A stretch of DNA of 64,000 bases, from contig BDTD01000023.1 of assembly GCA_002897635.1 (NCBI GenBank), forward strand, positions 1 to 64,000, in the 5' to 3' direction. Under the pieces are notes generated by a model. That model did no database searches. It had not been told where the DNA came from and saw only the letters and a list, made by a program, of their open reading frames with translations. Positions 16,499 through 26,429 of the stretch are shown in pieces (the first letter of the stretch is position 1; each line of letters starts with the position of its first letter). The stretch comes from a bacterium BMS3Abin11 (lineage in GTDB: Bacteria > Pseudomonadota > Gammaproteobacteria > BMS3Bbin11). Made by a program: the position numbers and the translations under genes.

Positions 16499-18877
16499 AT
16501 GCGGGTTAGTGAAGCCTGGTTGCGGGAATGGGTCTCGCCTAAGTTGAATACCAATGAGCTGGCTAACAGGCTGACGATGGCCGGTCTGGAAGTGGGTAAT
16601 ATTGATCCTGCTGGAGACTTGTCCGACAAGCTGGTGGTTGGGAGAATAGAACAGATTTCCGCCCATCCTGATGCTGATCGTCTGCGAGTTTGTAAAGTTA
16701 ATGTTGGACGTGCAAGAAATCTGACTATCGTCTGTGGTGCTGCCAATGCGCGGGAAGGACTTTATACCATTGCGGCACTGGTTGGTGCTAAATTGCCTGG
16801 CGGCATGGCCATCAGCAAGACAACGGTGCGCGGTGTGACTTCTTCCGGTATGTTGTGTTCGGCTTCAGAACTGGGGCTGGAGGAATCTTCAACGGGGATA
16901 CTGGATCTTGCAGGTAAACCTGCTGCGGGCATGCTGGCAAGTACCCTTTTCCAGATTGATGACTGTATTCTTGATCTTGAGTTGACCCCTAATCGTGGTG
17001 ATTGCCTGAGTATTCGCGGTGTTGCACGCGAGGTGGCTGCACTGACCAACTGCCGATTAAAAAAGCCGGTCAAATCCGTCGAAATGGCCGTGCAGGCCCG
17101 GGGTAAGCTGCCGATTAAGCTTACAGCCAGTGATGGTTGCCCACATTATGTCGGACGCATCATCCGTGGCGTGGATGTATCAGCAGTAACGCCATTATGG
17201 ATTAAAGAGCGACTGCGTCGTGCCGGTATACGCAGCCTGGGGCCCTCTGTCGATGTCACTAACTACGTCATGATAGAGCTGGGCCAGCCGATGCATGCCT
17301 TTGATCTGGAGAAAATAAATGGTCATATCGAGGTGCGTTATGCAAATGGACGCGAAAAACTTAATCTGCTTGACGGATCGACCGTCAGGCCCGAAAAAAC
17401 TGATTTATTGATTGTGGATAAAAGTGGTCCATTAGCCCTGGCGGGTGTCATGGGTGGCGCAGCTTCAGCTGTTTCCGATCAAACACAGAATATTTTCCTC
17501 GAAAGCGCCTACTTCACACCGGAGATTATTGCAGTTACCACGCGTGACGGTGGGATTCATACAGATTCTTCCCATCGTTTTGAGCGCGGGGTGGATTTTG
17601 AAATGCAACGGCAAGCGATAGAGCGCGCATCCTTCTTGCTGACCGAGATAACAGGCGGCGTGTGCGGGCCTGTGGTAGAGAAGACAATTCCTGGGAAAAT
17701 GCCTCAAAAACAGCTGATCACGCTGCGAAATAAGCGTTTAAATGCAGTATTAGGTACGAAGATCACTGTTCGCCAGATGGTTTCCAGTCTGCAGCGCCTT
17801 GCTATGCAGGTCAAAGGAAAAACCGATACGGTTAAAGTGATCCCACCCGCTTATCGTTTCGATATCAATATCGAGGCCGATTTGATAGAAGAGGTGGCGC
17901 GTGTGACAGGTTTTGAAAAGATTCCTGAAACGGTACCTGTCGCGCATTTACAGATATCAGCCGAAGAAGAAAAGATACTGCCAATCAGGCGCTTACAGTC
18001 ATGTCTGGTCGATCAAAATTACCAGGAAGTCATCACTTACAGCTTTATAGATCGTGCCATGCATGAGCAGTTTTCTCCCAATTCGCGTGCAGTAGAGCTA
18101 GAAAATCCGATTGCTTCGGATATGTCTGTCATGCGTGCCAGCTTATGGCCGGGATTGATCAAAACCATGCAATATAACGTCAATCGACAGATCAGTGATC
18201 TGAAACTATTCGAATCGGGTCGAACATTTGTTACTAAAGGCAAGGCCCTGCTTCAACACCGCTACATTGCAGGACTGCTGACAGGTAGTGTAGATGCCCG
18301 GAGTTGGGTAGATAGTCAGCGGGAAGTGGACTTTTTTGACCTGAAGGGTGATGTGCAGGCCCTTATCGCGCTCACGGGTCGTGATAATGACTTTATTTTC
18401 TCGCCAGCCACACATCCAGTACTGACGCCAGGTCAGTCTGCAAAGATTAAGGAAGGGAGGAAAGTGGTTGGCATGTTGGGTCGATTGCATCCGGCGATTG
18501 AATCATCTCTCGGACTTGATCAGGTGGTGTATCTTTATGAAATCCGACTGGATAGCCTGCTGCATTCACGAATTCCAGCTTTTCATGAATTTTCTCGATT
18601 TCCTGCTGTTCAGCGCGACATTGCGCTTGTAATTGCAGCGAAAATACCACTATCTGACGTGATCAGGTCTATAAAATACCATGCTGGAGACCTTTTAGTG
18701 AAGTTGGAGTTGTTTGATCAGTATCAGGGCGAACATATTGATTTTGGTAAAAAAAGTCTCGCTTTTACCTTGACCTTACAGCGTACTTCGCGCACTCTTA
18801 CAGATAGTGAGACAGAAAATCTGATAAAAGGTGTAATTCTAGGGGTTCAGTCAGATCTGGACGCACAATTGAGATAA
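16499..18877 (+). CDS. pheT: phenylalanyl-tRNA synthetase beta chain
   Basis: 792 residues, full length. Order: an OB-fold tRNA-binding domain near residues 40-150 (ISAHPDADRLRVCKV, IVCGAANAREG), the B3/B4 editing region (TPNRGDCLSIRGVAREVAAL), the B5 domain (YRFDINIEADLIEEVARVTGFEKIP), the catalytic-like core, and the C-terminal FDX-ACB domain (EFSRFPAVQRDIALVI). Starts at ATG 16499 and is followed 12 bases later by ihfA, the usual gammaproteobacterial order. Confidence 0.97.
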   Translation: MRVSEAWLREWVSPKLNTNELANRLTMAGLEVGNIDPAGDLSDKLVVGRIEQISAHPDADRLRVCKVNVGRARNLTIVCGAANAREGLYTIAALVGAKLPGGMAISKTTVRGVTSSGMLCSASELGLEESSTGILDLAGKPAAGMLASTLFQIDDCILDLELTPNRGDCLSIRGVAREVAALTNCRLKKPVKSVEMAVQARGKLPIKLTASDGCPHYVGRIIRGVDVSAVTPLWIKERLRRAGIRSLGPSVDVTNYVMIELGQPMHAFDLEKINGHIEVRYANGREKLNLLDGSTVRPEKTDLLIVDKSGPLALAGVMGGAASAVSDQTQNIFLESAYFTPEIIAVTTRDGGIHTDSSHRFERGVDFEMQRQAIERASFLLTEITGGVCGPVVEKTIPGKMPQKQLITLRNKRLNAVLGTKITVRQMVSSLQRLAMQVKGKTDTVKVIPPAYRFDINIEADLIEEVARVTGFEKIPETVPVAHLQISAEEEKILPIRRLQSCLVDQNYQEVITYSFIDRAMHEQFSPNSRAVELENPIASDMSVMRASLWPGLIKTMQYNVNRQISDLKLFESGRTFVTKGKALLQHRYIAGLLTGSVDARSWVDSQREVDFFDLKGDVQALIALTGRDNDFIFSPATHPVLTPGQSAKIKEGRKVVGMLGRLHPAIESSLGLDQVVYLYEIRLDSLLHSRIPAFHEFSRFPAVQRDIALVIAAKIPLSDVIRSIKYHAGDLLVKLELFDQYQGEHIDFGKKSLAFTLTLQRTSRTLTDSETENLIKGVILGVQSDLDAQLR

Positions 18878-18889
18878 TTAGGAATAAGA

Positions 18890-19210
18890 ATGACAGTTAC
18901 CAAGGCAGATCTGGCAGACAGGTTATATGAAGAACTGGGGCTAAATAAGCGTGAGTCTAAAGAATTTGTAGAATTATTCTTTGAGAAAATGCGTCAGGCC
19001 CTGGAATCCGGGGAATCTGTCAAATTGTCCGGTTTTGGTAATTTCGACCTACGCAAGAAGACACCCAGGCCAGGTAGAAACCCGAAAACTGGCGAAGAAA
19101 TCCCCATTTCGGCTCGTCGCGTGGTAACCTTTAGACCAAGCCTGAAACTAAAGGAACGGGTTGCGCAGTACACAGCCAGCCTGCAAAACAAGAAACAGGA
19201 AAATGAGTAA
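18890..19210 (+). CDS. ihfA: integration host factor alpha subunit
   Basis: DNA-bending architectural protein that pairs with IHF beta. 106 residues with the HU/IHF fold: [23 protein letters not shown] at the start, [22 protein letters not shown] forming the DNA-inserting arm (residues ~45-70) with the conserved Pro, and [19 protein letters not shown]. The alpha assignment follows the position after pheT and the sequence style. ATG 18890 is preceded by AGGAATAAG. Confidence 0.96.
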   Translation: MTVTKADLADRLYEELGLNKRESKEFVELFFEKMRQALESGESVKLSGFGNFDLRKKTPRPGRNPKTGEEIPISARRVVTFRPSLKLKERVAQYTASLQNKKQENE

Positions 19211-19216
19211 AGGATT

Positions 19217-19597
19217 ATGCTCGATCCAGCTGACAATTCAGTTTTACCCGCCATACCTGCCAAACGTTATTTTACGATTGGTGAAGTAAGCGAGCTATGC
19301 CAGGTTAAACCCCATGTTTTGAGATACTGGGAACAGGAGTTTACGCAGCTCAATCCGGTAAAAAGGCGTGGTAATCGACGTTATTATCAACGGCATGAGG
19401 TTGAACTGATTCGAACCATACGTTCATTACTCTACCTTGAGGGGTTCACTATAAGCGGCGCACGCCAGAAACTGGAATCAGAAAATGGGTTTGAAGAGAA
19501 GGTAATGAAATCAGCAGAACAGCCAAAGGTTTCCAAAGAGGTGATTGGCGGGCTGATTAATGAACTTGAAGAGTTGACTGGTATATTAAGAGATTAG
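19217..19597 (+). CDS. MerR-family regulator downstream of ihfA
   Basis: 126 residues with an N-terminal MerR winged helix-turn-helix: YFTIGEVSELCQVKPHVLRYWEQEFTQL, then RRGNRRYYQRHEVELIRTIRSLLYLEGFTISGARQKL (about residues 20-85). A short C-terminal helix would dimerise. It starts six bases after the ihfA stop. A MerR-type gene after ihfA is common in Gammaproteobacteria; its effector and targets are unknown. No metal-binding Cys pair is visible at the C-terminus. Confidence 0.9.
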   Translation: MLDPADNSVLPAIPAKRYFTIGEVSELCQVKPHVLRYWEQEFTQLNPVKRRGNRRYYQRHEVELIRTIRSLLYLEGFTISGARQKLESENGFEEKVMKSAEQPKVSKEVIGGLINELEELTGILRD

Positions 19598-19662
19598 CTC
19601 GGCAACACGTAATTCCAGCAATTATTTTGTAGTTTTATATAGAGGTACACAGGAAAAACACC

Positions 19663-19693
19663 GGGGTCGGAGTCGAAGTGCGACTCCGACCCC
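19663..19693. repeat. 13-bp perfect hairpin GGGGTCGGAGTCG...CGACTCCGACCCC
   Basis: Arms 19663-19675 and 19681-19693 with loop AAGTG, followed by CCTTT. It is between the merR-type gene and tRNA-Pro, so it may terminate the ihfA operon. Its build recalls the hairpin after tRNA-Val at 12082. Confidence 0.7.
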
Positions 19694-19772
19694 CTTTAAT
19701 TCAAAGATCTTAAAATTCTTTCCTGTTTTTGAAGTGCTTTCCGAAGACAGTCCATCATGAAAAATCAAAAAA

Positions 19773-19849
<77 letters not shown>

Positions 19850-19881
19850 TTTTCATTTTTACAAATAGCTACTTTAAATCC

Positions 19882-19963
19882 TTTGTGCGAATGAATTCGC
19901 ACCTACGACCAACTCCCCTGGCCTGGCATATATTAATTGTAGGTCCGAATTCATTCGGACAAA
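19882..19963. repeat. two palindromic repeats in opposite orientation (REP-like pair)
   Basis: Copy A, 19882-19906, reads on the minus strand GTAGGTGCGAATTCATTCGC plus ACAAA. Copy B, 19938-19963, reads on the plus strand TGTAGGTCCGAATTCATTCG plus GACAAA. Each is a near-perfect palindrome. The G-C pair at the third stem position in A is C-G in B. Related copies occur at 31930, 31985 and 32061. They lie between tRNA-Pro and the 3' end of the DAHP synthase gene. Confidence 0.85.
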
Positions 19964-19966
19964 GCG

Positions 19967-21031
19967 TTAGTGTTTCTGACGGCGGAACGTAACAGCCTCT
20001 GCCAGTGATTCCAGCACATCAACAGTTTCATCCCAGCCTATGCAGGCATCGGTGATGCTGACGCCGTACAGCAGCTCTTTCCCGGGTGTTATGTCCTGAC
20101 CCCCGGCATTGATATGACTTTCAATCATTACACCAATAATGTGTTTATCACCCACTGAAATTTGTTCAGCAATGTCTGCTGCAACATCCACCTGTTTTTC
20201 TGGCTGTTTCATACTGTTGGCATGTGAGCAGTCAATCATCACATTCGCTGTCAGTCCATAACTTTCCAGTTTTTCTTCTGCTAGCAGAACGTTATTTCGA
20301 TCATAATTGGGTAACGCACCACCTCGTAAAATGATATGTCCATCATCATTGCCAGTAGTCGAGAAAATAGCGGATTTTCCATCCATGGTCATCGACAGGA
20401 AGTGATGCGGTAACGAAGCGGCGCGTATGGCATCAATGGCATTTTTCAGTGTGCCGTCGGTACCATTTTTGAAGCCGACAGGACAGGACAGGCCGGAAGC
20501 CAGCTCACGATGCACCTGGCTTTCAGTTGTTCGTGCACCTATGGCACCCCAACTGATTAAATCAGCGACATACTGCGGCGTAATAAGGTCGAGAAATTCG
20601 GTTGCTGTGGGTATGCCCATATTGGTCAAGTCAAGTAGCACCTTACGCGCCAGTCTTAGTCCCTGATTGATATGGAAGCTACCATCCAGCATGGGGTCAT
20701 TGATTAAGCCTTTCCATCCAACGATGGTGCGTGGCTTTTCGAAATAGACACGCATAACGATTAGCAATTGATCACTCAAACGATCACTAATTTCTTTTAA
20801 CCTGCCGGCATAGTCTATGGCGGCCTTCGGGTCATGAATGGAGCAGGGGCCAACGATGACAATCAGATGATCGTCTTCACCATGCAATACTCTATGAATA
20901 GCCAGTCGTGTATCACTGGTTAGTTTTTGTGATTTTTCAGTTGCAGGAAATTCAGTATGCAACTCAGTCGGCAGAACAACGTTCTTAATTTCCTTGATTC
21001 TGAGATCTTGTGTTGGGTGGGGTGATTTCAT
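19967..21031 (-). CDS. aroG: 3-deoxy-7-phosphoheptulonate (DAHP) synthase, class I
   Basis: First step of the shikimate pathway: phosphoenolpyruvate plus erythrose 4-phosphate. 354 residues, type I-alpha length. Landmarks: VIVGPCSIHDPKAAIDYA (about 58-75), MRVYFEKPRTIVGWKGLINDP, TESQVHRELASGLSCPVGFKNGTDG, VMIDCSHANSMKQ and MIESHINAGGQD. Metal ligands of the family (Cys61-, His-, Glu- and Asp-equivalents) are in these motifs. Which amino acid inhibits it (Phe, Tyr or Trp) cannot be told from motifs alone, so aroG versus aroF/aroH is uncertain. It is monocistronic on the minus strand. Confidence 0.93.
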   Translation of the reverse strand: MKSPHPTQDLRIKEIKNVVLPTELHTEFPATEKSQKLTSDTRLAIHRVLHGEDDHLIVIVGPCSIHDPKAAIDYAGRLKEISDRLSDQLLIVMRVYFEKPRTIVGWKGLINDPMLDGSFHINQGLRLARKVLLDLTNMGIPTATEFLDLITPQYVADLISWGAIGARTTESQVHRELASGLSCPVGFKNGTDGTLKNAIDAIRAASLPHHFLSMTMDGKSAIFSTTGNDDGHIILRGGALPNYDRNNVLLAEEKLESYGLTANVMIDCSHANSMKQPEKQVDVAADIAEQISVGDKHIIGVMIESHINAGGQDITPGKELLYGVSITDACIGWDETVDVLESLAEAVTFRRQKH

Positions 21032-21231
21032 GTTGTTTCGTGTCGTTTACCGGTGTGCTGGGGTGGGAGCGTATTTTACTTTGTATGGGGTTGAAACGGT
21101 AGAAAAAAAGTTTTCAGTTTTCAAGATTGCATTATTGACCAGTGAGATATGCCGTAGGAGTGTCGCTCAGCGCGATTCTGTTTAGCAAGGTTGCAAATCT
21201 GAAACAATAGCGCCGAGCGATGTGTTCAAGT

Positions 21232-21705
21232 CTAGCGACTCCACACGCCTGACTTTCCACCACTTTTGTAAATTAAGGCAATGTCAGTCATCACCATGCC
21301 GCGATCGACAGCCTTACACATATCATAGATCGTCAACAGGGAAATCATGACAGTGGTCAGTGCTTCCATTTCTACTCCTGTCTGGCCATGAGTCTCGGTT
21401 TTGGCCTCACAGCGTATACAACTGGCATCAGTGTCTATATCAAAGTTCACTTCTACATGGGTCAGGGGTAGCGGGTGGCACAGGGGAATGAGATCGGCGG
21501 TACGTTTGCTGGCCATGATGCCAGCAGTTCGGGCAATAGCCAGCACGTCACCTTTTTTATGGCCGCCCTGCTGAATCAGCGACAGCGTCCTGGCCTGCAT
21601 CGTGATGATGCCTTCAGCAATGGCTATACGGTGCGTCCTGGCCTTGTCTCCGACGTCAACCATGTGTGTATCGCCCTTCTGATTAAAATGTGTTAATTCT
21701 GACAT
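21232..21705 (-). CDS. moaC: cyclic pyranopterin monophosphate synthase
   Basis: Second step of molybdenum cofactor biosynthesis, acting with MoaA. I chose the start at 21705, giving [22 protein letters not shown], the conserved N-terminus; a longer frame reaches 21768 but adds a poorly conserved extension. 157 residues. Family motifs: [35 protein letters not shown] with catalytic Lys/His context, and [25 protein letters not shown]. The other moa genes are not nearby. Confidence 0.95.
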   Translation of the reverse strand: MSELTHFNQKGDTHMVDVGDKARTHRIAIAEGIITMQARTLSLIQQGGHKKGDVLAIARTAGIMASKRTADLIPLCHPLPLTHVEVNFDIDTDASCIRCEAKTETHGQTGVEMEALTTVMISLLTIYDMCKAVDRGMVMTDIALIYKSGGKSGVWSR

Positions 21706-21873
21706 TTCTTGCTTTACCAGCGGTTGTATAAATTGAGTTAAATATGTGCATAGAATGTTCCTGTACAAGCCTGGTTATGTGGTCATCACTGCGTCGTCAT
21801 GGCATACTGCGCGCGACCAGAAAATTGAACATTTTCTGCATAGAACTGCGTATCCAGGATTTTACAATACACT

Positions 21874-22617
21874 GTGAGAATACTACTAAGCAATGACGAC
21901 GGCTACCTTGCACCAGGATTGCGGGCACTTTATTTGGCGCTAAAAGATACTCAGGAGCTAACCGTCGTTGCGCCGGACAGAGATCATAGTGGTGCCAGTA
22001 ATTCATTGACGCTGCAGCGACCGCTATGCATTCGAAAATCTGAAGAGGGTTTTCAATATGTCGACGGCACACCAACAGATTGTGTTCACCTGGCAATTAC
22101 TGGCTTGATGGAAAAAGAGCCGGATATGGTTATTGCCGGTATCAATAATGGAGCCAATCTCGGCGATGATGTGATTTATTCAGGCACCGTTGCGGCGGCC
22201 ACGGAGGGGCGATTTCTCGGTTTTCCTGCGATGGCGGTTTCCATGGCCAGTCATGAGCCTCAGTTTTTTGAAACTGCCGCAAGGGTGGTCATTGATCTTC
22301 TTAATCGTTTAAATCAGCACTTGCTTCCAGCGGACAGCATTCTTAACATCAATGTACCGGATATCCCGTATGAAGACCTGCAGGGTTTCCAGGCGACCCG
22401 TCTGGGTAAGCGACATAAATCTGAGTCAGTAATTAGGCAGCAATCACCACATGGCAAGGAAGTATTCTGGGTAGGTCCTGCCGGTCAGGAGCAGGACGCC
22501 GGGCCCGGCACTGACTTTCATGCGATTAAAAGCCACTATGTGTCTGTTACACCGCTTGAAATCGACCTTACACGTTATACGGCGATAGAAACCGTCGCAC
22601 ATTGGCTGCAAGAATAG
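21874..22617 (+). CDS. surE: 5'/3'-nucleotidase SurE
   Basis: Metal-dependent survival nucleotidase. 247 residues from a GTG start. NDDG (residues 7-10) holds the metal-binding Asp pair, and the [16 protein letters not shown] stretch (33-48) and [20 protein letters not shown] (~89-108) are family signatures. First gene of surE-pcm-yqaA-nlpD-rpoS, a conserved stationary-phase cluster. Confidence 0.96.
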   Translation: MRILLSNDDGYLAPGLRALYLALKDTQELTVVAPDRDHSGASNSLTLQRPLCIRKSEEGFQYVDGTPTDCVHLAITGLMEKEPDMVIAGINNGANLGDDVIYSGTVAAATEGRFLGFPAMAVSMASHEPQFFETAARVVIDLLNRLNQHLLPADSILNINVPDIPYEDLQGFQATRLGKRHKSESVIRQQSPHGKEVFWVGPAGQEQDAGPGTDFHAIKSHYVSVTPLEIDLTRYTAIETVAHWLQE

Positions 22618-22646
22618 TGCACGCAATGAATCTAAAAGGTATAGGC

Positions 22647-23279
22647 ATGACATCAATGCGTACACGTGCGCGATTGATTAGCAGTCTGCGTGATATGGGC
22701 ATTACCGATGAAAGAGTACTGGCTGCGATGATGGATACACCGAGACATTTGTTTGTTGATGAAGGTATCGCCTCCCATGCCTACGATAACAGTTCTTTAC
22801 CCATTGGCTACGGGCAGACTATCTCTCAGCCCTATATTGTTGCCCTGATGACACAGGTTATGCTGGGTGGCGGAAAGCCAGCAAAGGTGCTAGAGATCGG
22901 GACAGGCTCAGGTTACCAGACTACAATACTGTCAAAGCTGGCGGGGACGGTGTATAGCGTAGAGCGTATAGAGCCGCTGCTGAAACAGGCAAAGCGGCTG
23001 CATTACAAGCTCAGGTTGCGAAATATCTATCACAAGTTAGCCAAGGGGAAGACCTTCGGTTGGCCAGATGCGGGGCCATTTGACGGCATTCTGGTTACTG
23101 CTGCACCGCAGACTATACCTGAAGAGCTTTATTCCCAGTTAGCACCTGGCGGGCGCATGGTAATTCCCAGCGGCAAGGACAATGCTCAGGAATTGTATCT
23201 AATTGAGCGAACCAATAGCGGCTTCACTAAAACCAGTCTCGAAGCTGTCCGCTTTGTGCCATTAGTCGAGGGTAGCTGA
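22647..23279 (+). CDS. pcm: protein-L-isoaspartate O-methyltransferase
   Basis: Repairs isoaspartyl residues in aged proteins using S-adenosylmethionine. I chose ATG 22647 (210 residues), preceded by AAAAGG; ATG 22626 and a frame overlapping surE are alternatives. Motifs: LPIGYGQTISQPYIVALMTQ (active-site region), then the SAM-binding motif VLEIGTGSGYQTTILSKLAG. Its TGA overlaps the ATG of the next gene (TGATG). Confidence 0.95.
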   Translation: MTSMRTRARLISSLRDMGITDERVLAAMMDTPRHLFVDEGIASHAYDNSSLPIGYGQTISQPYIVALMTQVMLGGGKPAKVLEIGTGSGYQTTILSKLAGTVYSVERIEPLLKQAKRLHYKLRLRNIYHKLAKGKTFGWPDAGPFDGILVTAAPQTIPEELYSQLAPGGRMVIPSGKDNAQELYLIERTNSGFTKTSLEAVRFVPLVEGS

Positions 23280-23863
23280 TGGCTGTTTTCGCTAGTATCT
23301 ACAAGCGCGTCATCGAATGGGCCAGGCATCGTCATGCCAGCTATTATCTGACTGCGACGAGTGTGGCTGAATCCTCTTTTTTTCCAGTTCCGGTAGATGT
23401 ATTGCTGGCACCAATGGTGCTTGCTCGCCGAGATAAGGCATGGTGGTATGCCACCCTGGCGACGGTCGGCTCTGTTGCAGGTGCCGTGGTTGGCTATTAC
23501 ATCGGCCTGTTCCTGTTCGATCAGGTGGCGCAGCCGATCATTGATCTTTACAATTTTCAGGAAAAATTTGTCTATGTGCAATCGCTGTTTAATGAATATG
23601 GCGTCTGGATAATTTTTATTGCCGGTTTCTCCCCTGTACCCTACAAAGTTTTCACCATTACAGCCGGTGTAGTGGGGATGCCATTATTACCATTTATACT
23701 GACTTCACTGGTGGCTCGCGGCGCGCGGTTTTTTCTTGTTGCCGGTCTGGTTTATGCTGGTGGTGATAAAATCGATGCTGTGCTGAAAAAACGCGTAGAA
23801 CAAATTGGCTGGGCCAGTGTAGTGATTATTGTTCTGGCGGCCATCATCTACCAGTTTATCTAA
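23279..23863 (+). CDS. YqaA/DedA-type (VTT domain) membrane protein
   Basis: 194 residues with four to five transmembrane helices. The VTT/SNARE-associated family pattern is visible: SSFFPVPVDVLLAPMVLARRDKAWWYATLATVGSVAGAVVGYYIG and FIAGFSPVPYKVFTITAGV, including the G-x-x-P-V-P-x-K type motif. DedA-like proteins act in membrane homeostasis and lipid scrambling. Gene order with surE-pcm and nlpD-rpoS is common in Gammaproteobacteria. Confidence 0.9.
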   Translation: MAVFASIYKRVIEWARHRHASYYLTATSVAESSFFPVPVDVLLAPMVLARRDKAWWYATLATVGSVAGAVVGYYIGLFLFDQVAQPIIDLYNFQEKFVYVQSLFNEYGVWIIFIAGFSPVPYKVFTITAGVVGMPLLPFILTSLVARGARFFLVAGLVYAGGDKIDAVLKKRVEQIGWASVVIIVLAAIIYQFI

Positions 23864-23887
23864 GGAGCCTCTGAGCAAGTCATAATT

Positions 23888-24025
23888 GTGATTTTACTGC
23901 CCAAACTACCAGCTATTGTGTTGATAATCTTTCCAATAGCTTACATATTGGCTGTGGCCTTCGCTTTACATCTGAAATATTTGATCAGCTATTTCAACAA
24001 CCAGGTCTGGTCAGAGGCCCCTTAA
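23888..24025 (+). CDS. candidate small membrane protein (45 aa), coupled to nlpD
   Basis: GTG 23888 opens a 46-codon frame ending in TAA 24023-24025, which overlaps the nlpD ATG (TAATG). The product begins MILLPKLPAIVLIIFPIAYI and continues LAVAFALHLKYLISY: one strong transmembrane helix and a short polar tail. The stop/start overlap suggests translational coupling. Against it: AAGGAG (23862-23867) is about 20 bases from the GTG. I know no family for it. Confidence 0.4.
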   Translation: MILLPKLPAIVLIIFPIAYILAVAFALHLKYLISYFNNQVWSEAP

Positions 24026-24801
24026 TGAAACTAAGCTGGGTCATAAAATCTTCTGGTTTAGCCTTATCTATTTTATTGCTGTTGTTGTTAAGTGCCTGTA
24101 ATTCAAGTTCTAAACATGACTATGCAGCGAATAGAAACCTGCCGAATGCCAAATATGGCACGATCTATACAGTCAAGCGGGGTGATACCCTGTACAGCAT
24201 AGCCTGGGTAATAAAACAGGATTATCGAAAGCTGGCAGGCTGGAACGGCATCAGATCCCCGTATCTGATTCGTATCGGGCAACGCTTACGCATGTATCCG
24301 CCATCATCGAAAACGGCAAAGTCGAAAAAGACAAAGAAGACTTATTCTTCTGGCAGATTAGCAAAGAGTTCATCGACCCGCGCAATAAAAAAATCACCTC
24401 CCTACAAATGGAAAACCGCGCAGGGTAGAGTAAAACGGTGGTTCTGGCCGACCGTCAACCGCAGAGTTACTGAACGCTTCAATCCTGGAGCAGGCAAGGA
24501 TGGTATAGATATCGCTGGTAAATTTGGTGATGCTATTTTTGCAACCGCCGATGGCCAGGTAGTTTATGCCGGGAGTGGACTCAGGGGCTATGGAAGGCTT
24601 ATCATTCTCAAACACAACAAAACTTATCTTAGTGCCTATGCACATAATGACAGCATACTCGTTGCAGAGGGCCAGAACATCAGGGCAGGAAAAAAGATAG
24701 GACGGATGGGTAGCAACGGAAAAGGAAGAGCCACACTGCATTTTGAAATCAGAAAAAATGGCAAGCCGGTTAATCCAGCCAGCTACCTGTCTTCCAGGTA
24801 G
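24025..24801 (+). CDS. nlpD: NlpD-type lipoprotein, LysM plus degenerate LytM domain
   Basis: 258 residues. Lipoprotein signal with lipobox LLSAC (Cys near residue 25), LysM domain (YTVKRGDTLYSIAWVIKQDY...NGIRSPYLIRIGQRL, ~48-91), a Lys/Ser-rich linker, then an M23/LytM domain. Zinc ligands of active M23 peptidases are not all kept: the usual HxGxD reads KDGID and the HxH motif reads TLHFEIR. This fits E. coli NlpD/EnvC, which do not cut peptidoglycan themselves but activate amidases. Directly upstream of rpoS, as expected. Confidence 0.93.
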   Translation: MKLSWVIKSSGLALSILLLLLLSACNSSSKHDYAANRNLPNAKYGTIYTVKRGDTLYSIAWVIKQDYRKLAGWNGIRSPYLIRIGQRLRMYPPSSKTAKSKKTKKTYSSGRLAKSSSTRAIKKSPPYKWKTAQGRVKRWFWPTVNRRVTERFNPGAGKDGIDIAGKFGDAIFATADGQVVYAGSGLRGYGRLIILKHNKTYLSAYAHNDSILVAEGQNIRAGKKIGRMGSNGKGRATLHFEIRKNGKPVNPASYLSSR

Positions 24802-24964
24802 TGACGTGTCATATATACCCGGATATTTACAGGGACGCTACTTATTGCGAGTTAAGTGTATGAATATAACAGAGAATCATCATATACTAGCAAGGTATAC
24901 TCTATGAAATATCCGGGTTAAACAGACGGCGACTGTAGTAAAATGAGTCGGACAGGCAGATAAG

Positions 24965-25861
24965 ATGAATGTGATTAACAATGTGATTAATAAAGAAACT
25001 GCTCCCGCGAGGCCAGCCTATACGACATCTGCTGAGGTTGATGCTACACAGATGTATTTAAAAGAGATAGGCTTCTCTGAATTACTGACGGCAGAAGAAG
25101 AGGTTTATTTTGGGCGACTCACCAGAAAAGGTGACATGGCTGCGCGAAGCAGAATGATTGAGAGCAATCTCCGCCTGGTAGTAAAAATCTCACGACGTTA
25201 TATCAACCGCGGACTGCCCCTGCTGGATGTTATTGACGAAGGCAATCTTGGACTCATTCGTGCGGTAGAGAAATTCGATCCGGAAAGAGGTTTTCGATTT
25301 TCTACCTATGCTACATGGTGGATCAGGCAAACCATTGAACGTGCTCTAATGAATCAAACCCGGACCATACGCCTGCCGGTGCATGTACTCAAGGAAATCA
25401 ATGTATATCTCCGCGCAGCCAGGCAGCTGACGCAAAAACTCAGTCATGAACCCAATGCGGGTGAAATCGCAGAGTTTCTTGATGTACCGGTCAATGACGT
25501 CAAAAGAATGCTTGATAAGCAGGAGCGCATCAGCTCATTTGACAGTCCGGTAGAACGTGATGGCGATCGAACCCTGCTGGATGCTGTTCCCGATGATTCT
25601 TCCTGTGACCCGGCAGAATTACTGCAAAACAATCAGGTTATGAAACATCTTGATGTCTGGCTTGAGAGCTTGTCTGATAAGCAGCGTGAGGTTATCCTGC
25701 GGCGATTTGGTATGCGTGGCCATGATGTGGCAACCCTGGAGCAGGTAGGTGATGATGTTGGGGTGACGCGCGAAAGAGTCAGACAGATTCAGGTTGAGGC
25801 CTTAAAAAAATTGCGCAAGCAGCTGGAAAGGGAAGGGTATTCGAGGGATGAGTTGCTTTAG
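24965..25861 (+). CDS. rpoS: RNA polymerase sigma factor RpoS
   Basis: Stationary-phase/general stress sigma factor. 298 residues, somewhat shorter than the enteric form (~330) at the N-terminus. Region 1.2 [21 protein letters not shown], region 2 [62 protein letters not shown], region 3, and region 4 [31 protein letters not shown] are all present. The 163-base nlpD-rpoS spacer could hold leader-RNA control, as in enterics; none is demonstrated here. Confidence 0.97.
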   Translation: MNVINNVINKETAPARPAYTTSAEVDATQMYLKEIGFSELLTAEEEVYFGRLTRKGDMAARSRMIESNLRLVVKISRRYINRGLPLLDVIDEGNLGLIRAVEKFDPERGFRFSTYATWWIRQTIERALMNQTRTIRLPVHVLKEINVYLRAARQLTQKLSHEPNAGEIAEFLDVPVNDVKRMLDKQERISSFDSPVERDGDRTLLDAVPDDSSCDPAELLQNNQVMKHLDVWLESLSDKQREVILRRFGMRGHDVATLEQVGDDVGVTRERVRQIQVEALKKLRKQLEREGYSRDELL

Positions 25862-25988
25862 TTCTAAGTTTCAGGTTCCAGGTCCCAGGCATGGCTGGGA
25901 GCCTTGATCACAGTTTTGTACGAATAGAATGGTTTAGGTGTTTTCTTTCCCCTTTTTCAGTTTTCAGCTTAAAACATGAAACTATTTT

Positions 25989-26354
25989 TTAAATTATCAA
26001 CGCTGCTAACACATCCCGGTCTTCCCCTATGAGAATGTTGTAAGTATGACAGGCTGCCTCGGTAGTCATGATTTCTATACCTATGCCTTGCTGAGTGGCT
26101 GTTAGTGTAAGCATGGGATCAAGGAAATGGTGCTTCAGGCCTGAGCCGATTATTATAATTTCCGGTTGATGATTAAGCAGTTCCTCTATTATTTCTACAG
26201 TCAGTTCCTCAGGCTTATTGACAATCCAGTTATTGTCAATTATTTCAGCTGTTACTAACAGGCTGTTGTCATAAAATTGATCATTGATTTTGATCCTGCC
26301 GGGTTCAATGGCGCGGATGGTGTTTACGTTCGGAGTACTTTGCTGGTGGAGCAT
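25989..26354 (-). CDS. Mth938-like (DUF498) domain protein
   Basis: 121 residues, convergent with rpoS. The pattern IKINDQFYDNSLLVTAEIIDNNW, followed by PEIIIIGSGLKHHFLDP and IGIEIMTTEAACHTYNILIGEDRDVLAALII, fits the Mth938/Xcc1710-like family. The bacterial function is not known. A relative in mitochondria (NDUFAF3) assists complex I assembly, which is of interest because the nuo operon is about 13 kb away. Confidence 0.88.
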   Translation of the reverse strand: MLHQQSTPNVNTIRAIEPGRIKINDQFYDNSLLVTAEIIDNNWIVNKPEELTVEIIEELLNHQPEIIIIGSGLKHHFLDPMLTLTATQQGIGIEIMTTEAACHTYNILIGEDRDVLAALII

Positions 26355-26429
26355 AATAAATATCCTTGTCTATTCCCCTGTCCGTTATTTTCAGGCGGCG
26401 TGCGAGTTTTATAATTTATCATAGCTTGA

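Noticed and set aside
22602-22646. Longer pcm start overlapping surE
   Set aside because: The extra residues are not conserved in the family, and AAAAGG precedes ATG 22647.
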